From the IMG/VR virus record IMGVR_UViG_3300042562_000747, positions 19,318-83,317 of that record: DNA of 64,000 nucleotides, one strand, 5' to 3'. Source of the stretch: a virus. Each line of letters begins with the position of its first letter. The first letter of the stretch is position 1. The notes under the pieces were generated by a model that saw nothing but the letters and a program-made list of their open reading frames with translations, was not told the origin of the DNA and made no database searches. This document shows positions 36,745 to 45,592 of this stretch, piece after piece. The translations under genes and the position numbers were made by a program.

Positions 36745-38109
36745 TTATTTCTTTTTTGGGATAATAAATCCATTAATTGATGCTAATCTTGGGTTCTTTA
36801 AAAATACACCCACCCCATCTCTATTAAATCCACCACCGGTTGTGTTTCCTTCAATTGATGTAATCCTACCTTGTGAATTTGGTTTAGGGTCAGTTACTAT
36901 ACCAATATGATGTGGATGTCCTACTCCATTTGCATAAATAATAGCTGCACCAATTACCGGAGTTGATGACCATAATCCGTTTTTAATTGCCCATGCTTTC
37001 CATGCTGCACATCCCGCTGAGTTTGGTGATTTAGCGCCTGCTTGCTTAAACCAATAACTAACGGCAGCCGCACACCAAAACGCAGGCCCATTAATCCCAG
37101 TTCCATTTAAATATGTAGTAACATACCCACCATAGTTAGATTTGGGTGGAGTTTCCATTACAGGAATAGAAGCCGCTGCTTTTGCATATGCTACAATTCT
37201 TTTACCCACATCATCATCCTTAGTAGATTGTTGTATATTATTTAATGCGGCAGGGTCTACTCCTTTTGATACATTCATTCCGGTGGCCAACTTTTCAACC
37301 GCTAATGATTTCATTTCTCTAGCGGTTTGTACTGTCCTTGTCGCAGGTCCACTATAATCTGCCTCTTGGTCTTCTAATGCTATACCAGGTTTTTTTGTTT
37401 CTTCTTTTGCCGCTGCATCTGAATATTTTTCTATAACTGCATCTGCTTGTTTTATTTCTTCTTTTGCACCCTCTTCTTCTTCTTTTGTTAATTTAAAATC
37501 TGCATTATTAAATTCAAATAATGGCGCAGCTTTTATAGAGTTAGATTGTCCAGGTTCTACTATATACACACTCCAATTAATAATAGCAGGCCCAACTGGC
37601 ATAGGAGGAATGTATTGTGATAATGTATAACAAACCCCTTGAATTGTTTGTAAATGTATTTTAGCTAACATAATAAAGTTATCTAAAAAAATATCAACCT
37701 CTTTTATGGGTGGCGTATATCCACTACCAAATTTACCAGGAGTAGTAACTAAGTTATCGGTTACTGATAAATTTAATATTGTACCAATTGCAGGTATAAT
37801 CGGTGTGTTTGTTTTTTGTAATGTTGCACCCGTCCAATATCCAACTACTGCTAATCCTAATAATGTTAAATATGAATTATAAAACGCTGGTGTTTTTGCA
37901 ACCAAAGCAATATTACCGGCGTTTATAATTAATTGTTGCATTAATTCTGTATTGCCTTTCAATACGGGATTGCCGGTTGTAGCATCTTTACCACGCTTCA
38001 TTGCCTCATCATATTTTCTAGTAAAGAAAATGGCAAATTCGTCAGAAGTTTTCCAACTTGCTGCTTTCATTTTATCACCCACTTCATCTTTAAATTGAGA
38101 CCAAGACAT
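36745..38109 (-). CDS. Tail-associated lysin: structural N-terminus plus CHAP peptidase
   Basis: A 454-residue protein. The first ~210 residues have a hydrophobic helical and beta structural region (YLTLLGLAVVGYWTGATL); about 215-320 is a charged linker. The C-terminal ~130 residues form a CHAP domain: C346 in FWCAAAVSYW, H401 in HPHHIGIV and E420/N422 in SIEGNT make the catalytic set. It should cut peptidoglycan at injection. T4 carries its lysozyme within gp5, whereas here the gp5-like neighbour has none, so this protein may take over that role. One-base overlap with the gp5-like gene. Confidence 0.82.
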   Translation of the reverse strand: MSWSQFKDEVGDKMKAASWKTSDEFAIFFTRKYDEAMKRGKDATTGNPVLKGNTELMQQLIINAGNIALVAKTPAFYNSYLTLLGLAVVGYWTGATLQKTNTPIIPAIGTILNLSVTDNLVTTPGKFGSGYTPPIKEVDIFLDNFIMLAKIHLQTIQGVCYTLSQYIPPMPVGPAIINWSVYIVEPGQSNSIKAAPLFEFNNADFKLTKEEEEGAKEEIKQADAVIEKYSDAAAKEETKKPGIALEDQEADYSGPATRTVQTAREMKSLAVEKLATGMNVSKGVDPAALNNIQQSTKDDDVGKRIVAYAKAAASIPVMETPPKSNYGGYVTTYLNGTGINGPAFWCAAAVSYWFKQAGAKSPNSAGCAAWKAWAIKNGLWSSTPVIGAAIIYANGVGHPHHIGIVTDPKPNSQGRITSIEGNTTGGGFNRDGVGVFLKNPRLASINGFIIPKKK

Positions 38110-39407
38110 TATATTAAATAATTAGTTTTAGATAACGCTGTTTTTAAATTATTCTTAACTTGATTAAATGGAGATTTATCAATAGGCCCTGGAGCCGAAG
38201 GACCAGATGGAGTTGCAATCGTCATTGCATTTATTGCATCTATTAATTGTGTTAATAAATCAACCAATGTATTACCTAATATCATTTGTTGTGTTGCACC
38301 ATCCTTACCTGCATATATTTTTCCATTCTCAACTGTTAATACAATATTCTTACTACCTTTTGTTTGTAATTGTACATTACCATTTTGAGAAATAAGATTA
38401 AATCCTTTTTCCGTATCTATGGTAACAATATCATCTGTAAAAATACTAAATGTTTTTTTACTAAACAAAAATGTTTCAGCTGTTTTTGATGAAAAAATTA
38501 ATCTACCACTATTAACAACTAATTGATTTCCTTTTAAATCATCCGATGATGGATATTTAGCAATTGCTTCTTTATTAACTTTTATAGTGGTGGAATCATA
38601 TAATGTACTATATTCACCTGATGTAATTTGAATTGAAGTACCATCTTTATTAATATCTTCAATCGTTGTTCCAAATACTTTATTATTTTGTTGTGAATCT
38701 GCATTTTCTCCATTACGAATTAATATAGCTGGATATTGTTTACCATCTATCTTATCACTATGAATATAACCACTAAATCTAATACTATTACCAAATTTAC
38801 CCTGAATAATAGTATCGCCTTCGTTTGGTTTTAATTGGTGTAATTTAATGTTCCTTTTATAGTATTTTCCTTGAAACCCTTTATTTGTTTTTGATTTGGT
38901 ATTTGTTGGTACATCACTATTTGCTATACCTGTTTGTGATACTTCTTTATAATTTTCAACGCCACCACCTGTTGATGATTCATCTGTTTTTTTAATGGAT
39001 GCATTTAATATATTAATATTAGTATTAAATCCAGTTGTGTTTTGAAATGAAATTGGTGTATAAAAATTTTTACCATTTATTGTTTGAATATAAACTGTTT
39101 CATTTTTTACAGGTAATGTAAAATTATATCTATTTAATGGAAATGCAATAGGTAAACCCTCTTCTTTAGTTTCACTACTATCTGGCAATCTATATTTTAT
39201 AGCACCATAATATACACCATCTTTTTCTTCATAATCAGAATTGTTTTCTATTTCTTCAAATAATTTATCGGAATCATTTGTTTTCTCAACTAAATCATCA
39301 ATTTCGGTAAATACAAAATTGACAATACCAAGTAACGAAGCATCTGCTTTTGAAGATTGCCCCGCTGCTACTCTACCTCCGGTGGTAGATTGTCCAAATT
39401 GTGCCAT
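38109..39407 (-). CDS. Baseplate hub/tail-spike protein, gp5-like without lysozyme
   Basis: A 432-residue protein with the gp5-type OB-fold region (EEGLPIAFPLNRYNFTLPV, ETVYI) and GDTIIQGKFGNSIRFSG, followed by a repetitive beta C-terminus (STLYDSTTIKVN, GKIYAGKDGA) that should form a triple-stranded spike. The T4 lysozyme insertion is absent. It would sit at the tip of the tail tube and puncture the outer membrane. The CHAP lysin downstream is translationally coupled. Confidence 0.78.
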   Translation of the reverse strand: MAQFGQSTTGGRVAAGQSSKADASLLGIVNFVFTEIDDLVEKTNDSDKLFEEIENNSDYEEKDGVYYGAIKYRLPDSSETKEEGLPIAFPLNRYNFTLPVKNETVYIQTINGKNFYTPISFQNTTGFNTNINILNASIKKTDESSTGGGVENYKEVSQTGIANSDVPTNTKSKTNKGFQGKYYKRNIKLHQLKPNEGDTIIQGKFGNSIRFSGYIHSDKIDGKQYPAILIRNGENADSQQNNKVFGTTIEDINKDGTSIQITSGEYSTLYDSTTIKVNKEAIAKYPSSDDLKGNQLVVNSGRLIFSSKTAETFLFSKKTFSIFTDDIVTIDTEKGFNLISQNGNVQLQTKGSKNIVLTVENGKIYAGKDGATQQMILGNTLVDLLTQLIDAINAMTIATPSGPSAPGPIDKSPFNQVKNNLKTALSKTNYLI

Positions 39408-39408
39408 T

Positions 39409-39828
39409 TTATTTTCCTAATGTTTCTTTTAATAAATCAATTTCGTATTCTAAATCTTCAATCTTATCATCTGTACTTTGTGTAATTTCTTTAGCTACTA
39501 CATCCATTTCTTCTAATAATGCTTTTTTATCATCTTCACTTAACCAACCTTCATCACCTGCTTTTTTAGTGTTTGCTAATACTAACTTTTGTGCTATATT
39601 TGCAATCTTAATTAAATGGTCATCATTACTAATACTTGCTTCAATTAGTTGTGTAATTATTGGTCCTATTGTAATTACATCTGATGCTTTGGTTACCAAT
39701 TTTCGCATTTCTTGAATTAAATCCGAAATGTTTTTCTTTTTACTTTGTTGATTTTCATAAATATCACCCAACAAATCACTAAATGTTTTTCCTTTAAATA
39801 AAGGAAAATTCATGTCTACGCTTGCCAT
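39409..39828 (-). CDS. Helical hypothetical protein upstream of gp5-like gene (139 aa)
   Basis: Not recognised. Almost entirely helical and charged; the end (STDDKIEDLEYEIDLLKETLG) is a short coiled coil. One base separates it from the gp5-like gene and an ATATTTATA box is 10 nt upstream of the ATG, so it heads the baseplate unit. May be an assembly factor or minor hub protein. Confidence 0.62.
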   Translation of the reverse strand: MASVDMNFPLFKGKTFSDLLGDIYENQQSKKKNISDLIQEMRKLVTKASDVITIGPIITQLIEASISNDDHLIKIANIAQKLVLANTKKAGDEGWLSEDDKKALLEEMDVVAKEITQSTDDKIEDLEYEIDLLKETLGK

Positions 39829-39838
39829 AAATCTTTTT

Positions 39839-39847
39839 TATAAATAT
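39839..39847 (-). promoter_or_regulatory. ATATTTATA box (candidate late promoter), head of baseplate unit
   Basis: Coding-strand ATATTTATA, 10 nt before the ATG at 39828 and just after the carbamoyltransferase stop; placed where a transcription unit for baseplate genes should begin. Confidence 0.48.
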
Positions 39848-39862
39848 TGTGTATTTAAAAAC

Positions 39863-41557
39863 TTACTTACTAATCAAATAATTACCTAATACTAAGTAAT
39901 CCATTTCACAACTATAAAATGTTTTAATAGCAGTTACTGGGTCTAATACCATAGTTTGACCTCTAAGATTGAATGAGGTATTGAGTAAGATAGGATAACC
40001 ACTTAACTTTTCAAATTTCTTAAGTAGTGTAAAAATATGTGGATTGAAAGTAGAACGAACTGTTTGAACTCTCGCGGTTTCATCAGCATGAGTAATTGAT
40101 GGTAAACCTGCAATAAATTTATCCTTAACTTTAAATACTTGATTCATATAAGGAACTTCTTGTCCTAACATCTCAAAGTATTTATTTGCATCATCGGATG
40201 TAACCATTGGTGCGAAAGGTCTAAATCCTTCTCTTTTTTTAATTACTCTATTTACCTTTGGTTTAATATCTTTGATTGTTGGATTTGCTAATATAGAACG
40301 ATGTCCTAATGCTCTTTGTCCAAATTCACTACCATCTTGAAACCATCCTATAATTGCACCATCATTAATTAAACCAGCCACTTTTTCTATTAATGGATTA
40401 TAGTTTTCAAATCTTTTTACTTTATCATGTGGAACTAAATCTGCGATTGCAGATATAAAATCCGCTGCTCCATACGAAGGTCCTAAAAATGGATTTGAAT
40501 TATCCACTCTTTTATAATTTGATGTTTTGTAATAAACGTATAAAGCACATCCAATAGCAGAACCTGCATCAGATGGGGCTGGTGGTACATATACATTCTT
40601 ATAAGGAGTTTCTATTGTTATCTTACCATTTGCTAATCCATTATATGCACACCCACCACTTAAACATAAATTGTCTTGTGGGTAATGTTTATAAAAGTTA
40701 TTTAACATTTGGAAAAATAATCTTTCGTAATGTGCTTGTAATGAAAATGCAATATCCATATAAACAGGTTCTAACTCACTTTCGGGAACTCTCGGTGCTA
40801 CATTAAATAGTTCTGCTAGTTTAGAAGTAAACATACCTTTCTCTGAATAATGATATGAGAAATATTTCATATCTAATTCTAATGTATTACCATTTAATTT
40901 AGCAATCTTTTCAAATTGTTCTCTATATAAATCTTTTTGATTACCATATGCCACTAATCCCATTACTTTGTATTCACCACTATTTGGTTTAAATCCTAAG
41001 AATGCGGTAATACTTGCATATAATAATCCTAATGAATGTGGGAAATAAGTTCTCTCTAATGGTTGTATATATCTACTTTTTAACCCTAATCCTAATATTG
41101 CTGTTTCGTTTTCGCCAACACCATCTACGGAGAATAGATGTGCATTTTCAAATGGTGATGTATAGAATGAATATGCTAAATGTGATATGTGATGTTCTAC
41201 ATATTCTATTGAACCTTTATATCCTAATTGTGTACGAATAATATTTTCAATGTTATTATTCTTTCTCCAAAATATAAGTTTCTTAGTTAATCCAATTGTT
41301 TTAGGGAAATACCTAAACCATTGTTCTTTAAATCTTTCGTATTTTTTCTTAGGGTCTTCGTACCAAACAATTTTATCTATTTGGTTAATCTTTAATTTGT
41401 TTTGTTTTAGAATCCAATTAATTGAATTGATAGGAAATCTTTGGTCGTGCTTTATACCTGTAAATCTTTCTTCTTCTTGTGCCGATACAACTTTGCCATC
41501 TACAATCAATGCAGCTGCTGAGTCGTGGTAAAATGCTGATATTCCTAATATTCTCAT
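39863..41557 (-). CDS. Carbamoyltransferase, NodU/TobZ family
   Basis: A 564-residue protein of usual family length. N-terminal Kae1-like domain: MRILGISAFYHDSA, E121-H122-H123-x2-H126 (metal/substrate region) and VDGVGE; later LSGGCAYNG and PAPSDAGSAIG; C-terminal YrdC-like part with EFGQRALGHRSILANP and FRPFAP. It moves a carbamoyl group from carbamoyl phosphate via carbamoyl-AMP to a hydroxyl. The chosen ATG (41557) overlaps the sigma-gene stop as ATGA; an upstream TTG is possible. Substrate could be a sugar in the glycan pathway or, as reported for some viral members, 5-hydroxymethylcytosine in DNA; no hydroxymethylase gene is visible here. Confidence 0.88.
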   Translation of the reverse strand: MRILGISAFYHDSAAALIVDGKVVSAQEEERFTGIKHDQRFPINSINWILKQNKLKINQIDKIVWYEDPKKKYERFKEQWFRYFPKTIGLTKKLIFWRKNNNIENIIRTQLGYKGSIEYVEHHISHLAYSFYTSPFENAHLFSVDGVGENETAILGLGLKSRYIQPLERTYFPHSLGLLYASITAFLGFKPNSGEYKVMGLVAYGNQKDLYREQFEKIAKLNGNTLELDMKYFSYHYSEKGMFTSKLAELFNVAPRVPESELEPVYMDIAFSLQAHYERLFFQMLNNFYKHYPQDNLCLSGGCAYNGLANGKITIETPYKNVYVPPAPSDAGSAIGCALYVYYKTSNYKRVDNSNPFLGPSYGAADFISAIADLVPHDKVKRFENYNPLIEKVAGLINDGAIIGWFQDGSEFGQRALGHRSILANPTIKDIKPKVNRVIKKREGFRPFAPMVTSDDANKYFEMLGQEVPYMNQVFKVKDKFIAGLPSITHADETARVQTVRSTFNPHIFTLLKKFEKLSGYPILLNTSFNLRGQTMVLDPVTAIKTFYSCEMDYLVLGNYLISK

Positions 41558-42282
41558 CTTGTAATTGTTCGTTTCCAAAACGGGTCTTTTGATTCTTGTG
41601 TTATATCACCTTCATCTAAGAATTGATAGTATAACTTCATTTGGGTTTCTTTCATCTTTGAAACAACCTTAGTTATATAGTGTGTTTTATAACCAGTCAT
41701 TTCTCTCACCAATAAGTATAGTGATTTTTTATTAAATGATTCTATAAATTCTGCTCGTCTAAATAATTCTAATACAGCATCTGCAATCTGAATATCTCTT
41801 TTTTTAGAAAATTCTTTATTAAGATTTAAATCCCAATATTGTAACATTCTATCATTAAAAGTTTTAAATTCTTCGTTGTGTGATGTTTGTTTAAAATCGT
41901 TTTCTAAATCCCAACTAACCGGCATTGCACTTAATTGTGATGTTGCTTTGAAACGTTTGTAGTTAGAATTGTTATTTAAGATAAGATAGTTACGAGCTGC
42001 AATTGTAAAGTAACTAAATGCTTTACCTTTACCTTCTTCAAATTTATGTATCTTCTCTAATAAGAAAGAAACTACTTCATGTTTGATATCTTCTTTATCA
42101 TCATCAAAGTAAGTAAATCCCCAAGTGTTTAATACGTTTTCCGATAACTTATAAAATGAATAATGGATGTGTTCGGTATATAATTTATTTCGTTCTCTAT
42201 TATCATCCGATTTGTTATATGCGATAATAGCTGCTTCTGTCATTTCTGTAAAGTATCTAGTATCTTTTTTCTTTCTACCCAT
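41554..42282 (-). CDS. Late-transcription sigma factor, gp55-like
   Basis: A 242-residue protein with a sigma region 2-like segment at about 60-112: DDKEDIKHEVVSFLLEKIHK then GKAFSYFTIAARNYLI and NYKRFK, the pattern of T4-like gp55 proteins. No recognisable region 4. In T4, gp55 directs host RNA polymerase to late promoters through a short -10 box with help from the sliding clamp. It overlaps the small membrane protein gene by 8 nt and the carbamoyltransferase by 4 nt. A matching candidate box (ATATTTATA) recurs upstream of virion genes. Confidence 0.75.
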   Translation of the reverse strand: MGRKKKDTRYFTEMTEAAIIAYNKSDDNRERNKLYTEHIHYSFYKLSENVLNTWGFTYFDDDKEDIKHEVVSFLLEKIHKFEEGKGKAFSYFTIAARNYLILNNNSNYKRFKATSQLSAMPVSWDLENDFKQTSHNEEFKTFNDRMLQYWDLNLNKEFSKKRDIQIADAVLELFRRAEFIESFNKKSLYLLVREMTGYKTHYITKVVSKMKETQMKLYYQFLDEGDITQESKDPFWKRTITR

Positions 42283-42535
42283 TATTGTTTCCGTTTAATA
42301 TTTTTTGGTTATTAGAAATAAGATTCTTTAAGTCTTGAAAGGTAGAGCCAACCTCATCATCCGATTCGAATGCTCCGGTTGAATCAATTTCTTTCATAGC
42401 ATTTAAAATTTGAATATAAGATTCTGTGTTAGCTGCGATTGCATCTTCGTATCTTTCTAATTTATTTAAAAGATTGTATATTCCATAACCTGCTGCGGAT
42501 AAGAATATAGTTAAAATTATTATTATTAATTCCAT
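42275..42535 (-). CDS. Small single-pass membrane protein (86 aa)
   Basis: Residues 2-22 are a hydrophobic helix (ELIIIILTIFLSAAGYGIYN), followed by a charged, mostly helical soluble part. No signal-cleavage site or lipobox, so it should be anchored in the inner membrane. It overlaps the sigma gene and touches the deformylase gene. Function unknown; size and topology would suit a holin accessory or a signal anchor, but no such family is recognised. Confidence 0.6.
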   Translation of the reverse strand: MELIIIILTIFLSAAGYGIYNLLNKLERYEDAIAANTESYIQILNAMKEIDSTGAFESDDEVGSTFQDLKNLISNNQKILNGNNNG

Positions 42536-42536
42536 A

Positions 42537-43154
42537 TTATGCTACCTCCCATCCTTGTTCTAAGTAAGTTGATAAATTCTTTTTCTTAACTGAAAGTGTT
42601 TCATTATCTTTCTTTAGGATAAATCTTTCGTTTCTACCTAATTTAGCAAATGTAGTTAATCTAACCGTTTCAGTATATTGTCTATCTCTAATTGTCAATC
42701 CATTCAAATGGTCAATTTCATGTTGAACACAAACTGATTCTAATAAATCTACATCTCCAAATAATGCATTTATATCTTCGTGCTTTCTTTCTTTTGTAGA
42801 AAAATCTAATACATCAGGAAAGTTATCTGCTTTTACTTTAACACCATAAGAACGAACTGTCTTAATTGGTTTTTTCATTGTTTTAGGTAAAGATAAACAT
42901 CCTTCAAAGTACATTATCTTTTCTTCGGTTTCTTCTACGATTGTAGGATTAACCAATACCAAAGGTTCTTCTCTAACATTGATTACACAAATTCGTTTAT
43001 TTAATCCTATTTGATTTGCACTCATACCTAACCCCTGGTGTTCGGTTACTGCGGTTAATAATGCAGCTGTTGCTAAATCTTGTTCTTCTTTTGTAAATGT
43101 TGTAGTAGGAATTGACTTTCTTAGAGCCGATGTGTCTGTTACTATTTTTATCAT
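42537..43154 (-). CDS. def: Peptide deformylase
   Basis: A 205-residue Fe(II)/Zn deformylase that removes formyl from new N-termini. All three motifs are present: GLGMSANQ (41-48), EGCLS (84-88, metal ligand C86) and QHEIDHL (144-150, ligands H145, H149, catalytic E146). Between motifs II and III there is an extra ~20-residue charged segment (STKERKHEDINALFGD). Phage deformylases are known in marine phages and are thought to boost production of phage proteins. Intergenic gap to IscA is 63 nt with no clear promoter. Confidence 0.93.
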   Translation of the reverse strand: MIKIVTDTSALRKSIPTTTFTKEEQDLATAALLTAVTEHQGLGMSANQIGLNKRICVINVREEPLVLVNPTIVEETEEKIMYFEGCLSLPKTMKKPIKTVRSYGVKVKADNFPDVLDFSTKERKHEDINALFGDVDLLESVCVQHEIDHLNGLTIRDRQYTETVRLTTFAKLGRNERFILKKDNETLSVKKKNLSTYLEQGWEVA

Positions 43155-43217
43155 ATGTAATTGTTTATAACTCTAATATACATTAAATAATTATACTTTC
43201 CAAATAATAATACGAAT

Positions 43218-43550
43218 TTATAATGCAAATGATTCACCACATCCGCAAGTTCGGGATGCGTTTGGATTCTCCCACGCAAACCCTTTACCATTCAATCCAT
43301 CTGAATAAGTAAGTTGCGTACCAAATAAGTATAAAACTGATTTCTTATCTATTACTACTTTTAAACCACCATCGGCTTCTACTACTTCATCCATATCGGT
43401 TATTGTAGTATCAAAGTCCATTGTGTATGATAAACCACTACACCCACCCCCTTTTACACCTACTCTTAAATTATGTGTATCTGGTGTCATTCCACTTTCC
43501 ATCATTAGATTAACGACGTGAGTTAAGGCTTTTTCTGATATTGTTACCAT
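43218..43550 (-). CDS. A-type iron-sulfur carrier (IscA/ErpA/HesB)
   Basis: A 110-residue protein of standard length. The three conserved cysteines are C37 (GGGCSGLSY) and C102/C104 (TCGCGESF). These proteins carry Fe-S clusters or iron to target apoproteins. A scaffold IscU is encoded 3.6 kb upstream at 47157-47558. Radical SAM proteins in the same window need [4Fe-4S] clusters and are possible clients. IscA, ErpA and HesB subtypes cannot be told apart here. Confidence 0.92.
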   Translation of the reverse strand: MVTISEKALTHVVNLMMESGMTPDTHNLRVGVKGGGCSGLSYTMDFDTTITDMDEVVEADGGLKVVIDKKSVLYLFGTQLTYSDGLNGKGFAWENPNASRTCGCGESFAL

Positions 43551-43558
43551 ACTAATAA

Positions 43559-44215
43559 TTATATCTTTTCAAAATATCCACCAACATCAAATTTTGATTT
43601 CATATTAATTGAACCTGCTTCGTTTGGTACAAATTTAACAGGGTCTACTAATCTAAAATCAACCGATACTCTACTTTGGCTACTATCATTGTTTTTATTA
43701 CCATGATATAAGTTTGCGCCACTAAATACTAAAATTTCACCATAGTTTACTTTATATGGTTGGTAATCACCTTTATCTGCTTTACTTTCCATCCAAATAG
43801 TGTTTTGTTCGTTGGTATTTACAAAGGGCATCCAAAAATTTACTTCCGATGTTCCATGATTGTAAGTGCTATCTTTATGCCATTCACCTACACCTAAATT
43901 ACCTTCTGCTAATTGAACTCTAAATGTTGGAATATTCTGATAAATAATTTCATCATAACCAAACCTTTCTTTAAGTTCTTTAACTAATTCTAAATAAGTT
44001 GGTAAGAATTGTGTTTTATATTTGTCGTAATATCTTTTATGCCAAATTGTAGATTGGTCCTTTTCTCTAACTAATAAATCATAGTGTTCTAATATATGTA
44101 AATCTTCTAATGGAATAGTATTCCCTTCCCATACTTCTAACATTTCTGAAACTATTTGTCTAAATGGATACTTTGTGGTATCGTAACTAATTTTGTAAGG
44201 TGTTTGTAAGTACAT
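43559..44215 (-). CDS. 2OG-Fe(II) oxygenase-like protein
   Basis: A 218-residue protein with H113-x-D115 in WHKDSTYNHG, H171 in NLYHGN and R182 in SRVSVDFR, a full iron and 2-oxoglutarate set. The GEILVFSGANLYHGN strand resembles phytanoyl-CoA/StrG-like dioxygenases that act on small molecules. It lies between IscA and two glycosyltransferases, with 2-8 nt gaps. A hydroxylated sugar or metabolite is plausible; substrate unknown. Confidence 0.72.
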   Translation of the reverse strand: MYLQTPYKISYDTTKYPFRQIVSEMLEVWEGNTIPLEDLHILEHYDLLVREKDQSTIWHKRYYDKYKTQFLPTYLELVKELKERFGYDEIIYQNIPTFRVQLAEGNLGVGEWHKDSTYNHGTSEVNFWMPFVNTNEQNTIWMESKADKGDYQPYKVNYGEILVFSGANLYHGNKNNDSSQSRVSVDFRLVDPVKFVPNEAGSINMKSKFDVGGYFEKI

Positions 44216-44217
44216 AA

Positions 44218-44850
44218 CTAAAATAAATTATATTGTTGTTTTAATCGTAAATCGTTTTCTCTTATTGCATGGATTTCACTATCTGCATCTAAAATATTAT
44301 TTGTTACCGATAATTCACCATCTATTCTATATCCTACCAATTTGTAATTTTGTTTTCTTCTATTTCTAGCTTTTACAAATAACCAATCATCTTGTCCCCA
44401 TACTTTCATTTCTTCGGGTATTGGAGTGTAGTTTTCTTTATGAACAAATATTGCACAACCCCATCCACCGTGTCTATGTTCAATCGGTTGTAATCCAAAA
44501 CTTAAACTAGGATATGTATTGTATGGGATTTCATCTAATCCTATTAATCCAATTTCAGGTGTAATAAAATCATATAAGGTGTTCAATATCTGCCAATCCA
44601 TCCAAATGTCATCATTTAGGATTAAAAGTTTATCATACTTTGCCATTTTTGCTCCTTTATTCCAAGGTGCAGTAACATATGTATTTTTTCCTTCTAATAT
44701 ATGAATTAATTTTGGTAATTCTATTTTTAAATCATTTGGTGTATTATCTATTAAGATAATTTCCCCAACTAATTCATGTGCACTTAATTCTCTAAGTGTT
44801 TGTTGGAATCTATTACATTTCCACATTGTAGGTATAATAACTGAATACAT
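44218..44850 (-). CDS. Glycosyltransferase, GT-A type
   Basis: A 210-residue GT-A enzyme: YSVIIPTMWKCNRF opens the nucleotide-binding fold, LILNDDIWMD (76-85) holds the metal-binding acidic motif, and WGQDDW (151-156) matches the catalytic-base region of small GT2-like proteins. It lacks membrane segments. It sits with another glycosyltransferase-like gene, an epimerase and a methyltransferase, forming a second sugar-modification cluster apart from that at 0-12 kb. Confidence 0.72.
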   Translation of the reverse strand: MYSVIIPTMWKCNRFQQTLRELSAHELVGEIILIDNTPNDLKIELPKLIHILEGKNTYVTAPWNKGAKMAKYDKLLILNDDIWMDWQILNTLYDFITPEIGLIGLDEIPYNTYPSLSFGLQPIEHRHGGWGCAIFVHKENYTPIPEEMKVWGQDDWLFVKARNRRKQNYKLVGYRIDGELSVTNNILDADSEIHAIRENDLRLKQQYNLF

Positions 44851-44851
44851 T

Positions 44852-45589
44852 TTAAAATATTTGATTATATAATTCCCAATATTGGGTATATTGAATTGCT
44901 TCTAATGTTGTTTCATTTAGATATTTATTCCATATCATTGGTTGATATGAATTCCAATTACAATTTTCACTACATAATGTAACATGTGAATTAGATACAT
45001 CTACCATTTTTCCAGGATAACCTTCTACTGAAAATCTTCCTTTTTCAAAGTTATCCCATCCATCTATACTAAATAATTTTTCTGTGTTAAACCAAAAAAA
45101 TGTTCCACTATAATGCCAATTAGTTGTAACCCAAGGAGGACATGGTACAGTTATTTGCATTATACCACTAAATGTTTTATCGGTTGTTAAATTATATTCA
45201 ATATTAGATAAATAACGTTCTTCTAAATTAAAAAAATACATTGATAATAACCAAACCTTTACTACATTATTTTCAGCACCACCATTTTTACTTCCTTTAT
45301 TATGTGCAAAAAATGTAAGTGAATTTTTGTTTTTAATTTCCTTTAAGGATTGTATAAAATATTCAGATTCTCTAGTTTCTGGATTATTTTGTACTAATTC
45401 AATTTCACAATTAGGAAATAAATTAATTAAATGTGAATTATTCCTTAATAAATCATCTACTGCAATTTTAATAATTCTTTGTCCATTAAATAGTGGTAAA
45501 TATTTATTTATTAAGGTGATATTATAATTTGCAAATTCGTTTATTTCCGAATTTTCAAAATAACAATAATATACTAAATTTTTAATCAT
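44852..45589 (-). CDS. Putative glycosyltransferase (245 aa)
   Basis: A 245-residue protein. FFAHNKGS (about 93-100) and WHYSGTFFWFN (about 158-168) are reminiscent of glycosyltransferase-like proteins of phages and giant viruses, but I could not assign a CAZy family or see a clean DxD. No membrane segment. Assignment rests on those short patterns and on its neighbours, a GT-A enzyme on one side and a methyltransferase on the other. Confidence 0.45.
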   Translation of the reverse strand: MIKNLVYYCYFENSEINEFANYNITLINKYLPLFNGQRIIKIAVDDLLRNNSHLINLFPNCEIELVQNNPETRESEYFIQSLKEIKNKNSLTFFAHNKGSKNGGAENNVVKVWLLSMYFFNLEERYLSNIEYNLTTDKTFSGIMQITVPCPPWVTTNWHYSGTFFWFNTEKLFSIDGWDNFEKGRFSVEGYPGKMVDVSNSHVTLCSENCNWNSYQPMIWNKYLNETTLEAIQYTQYWELYNQIF

Positions 45590-45592
45590 TTA

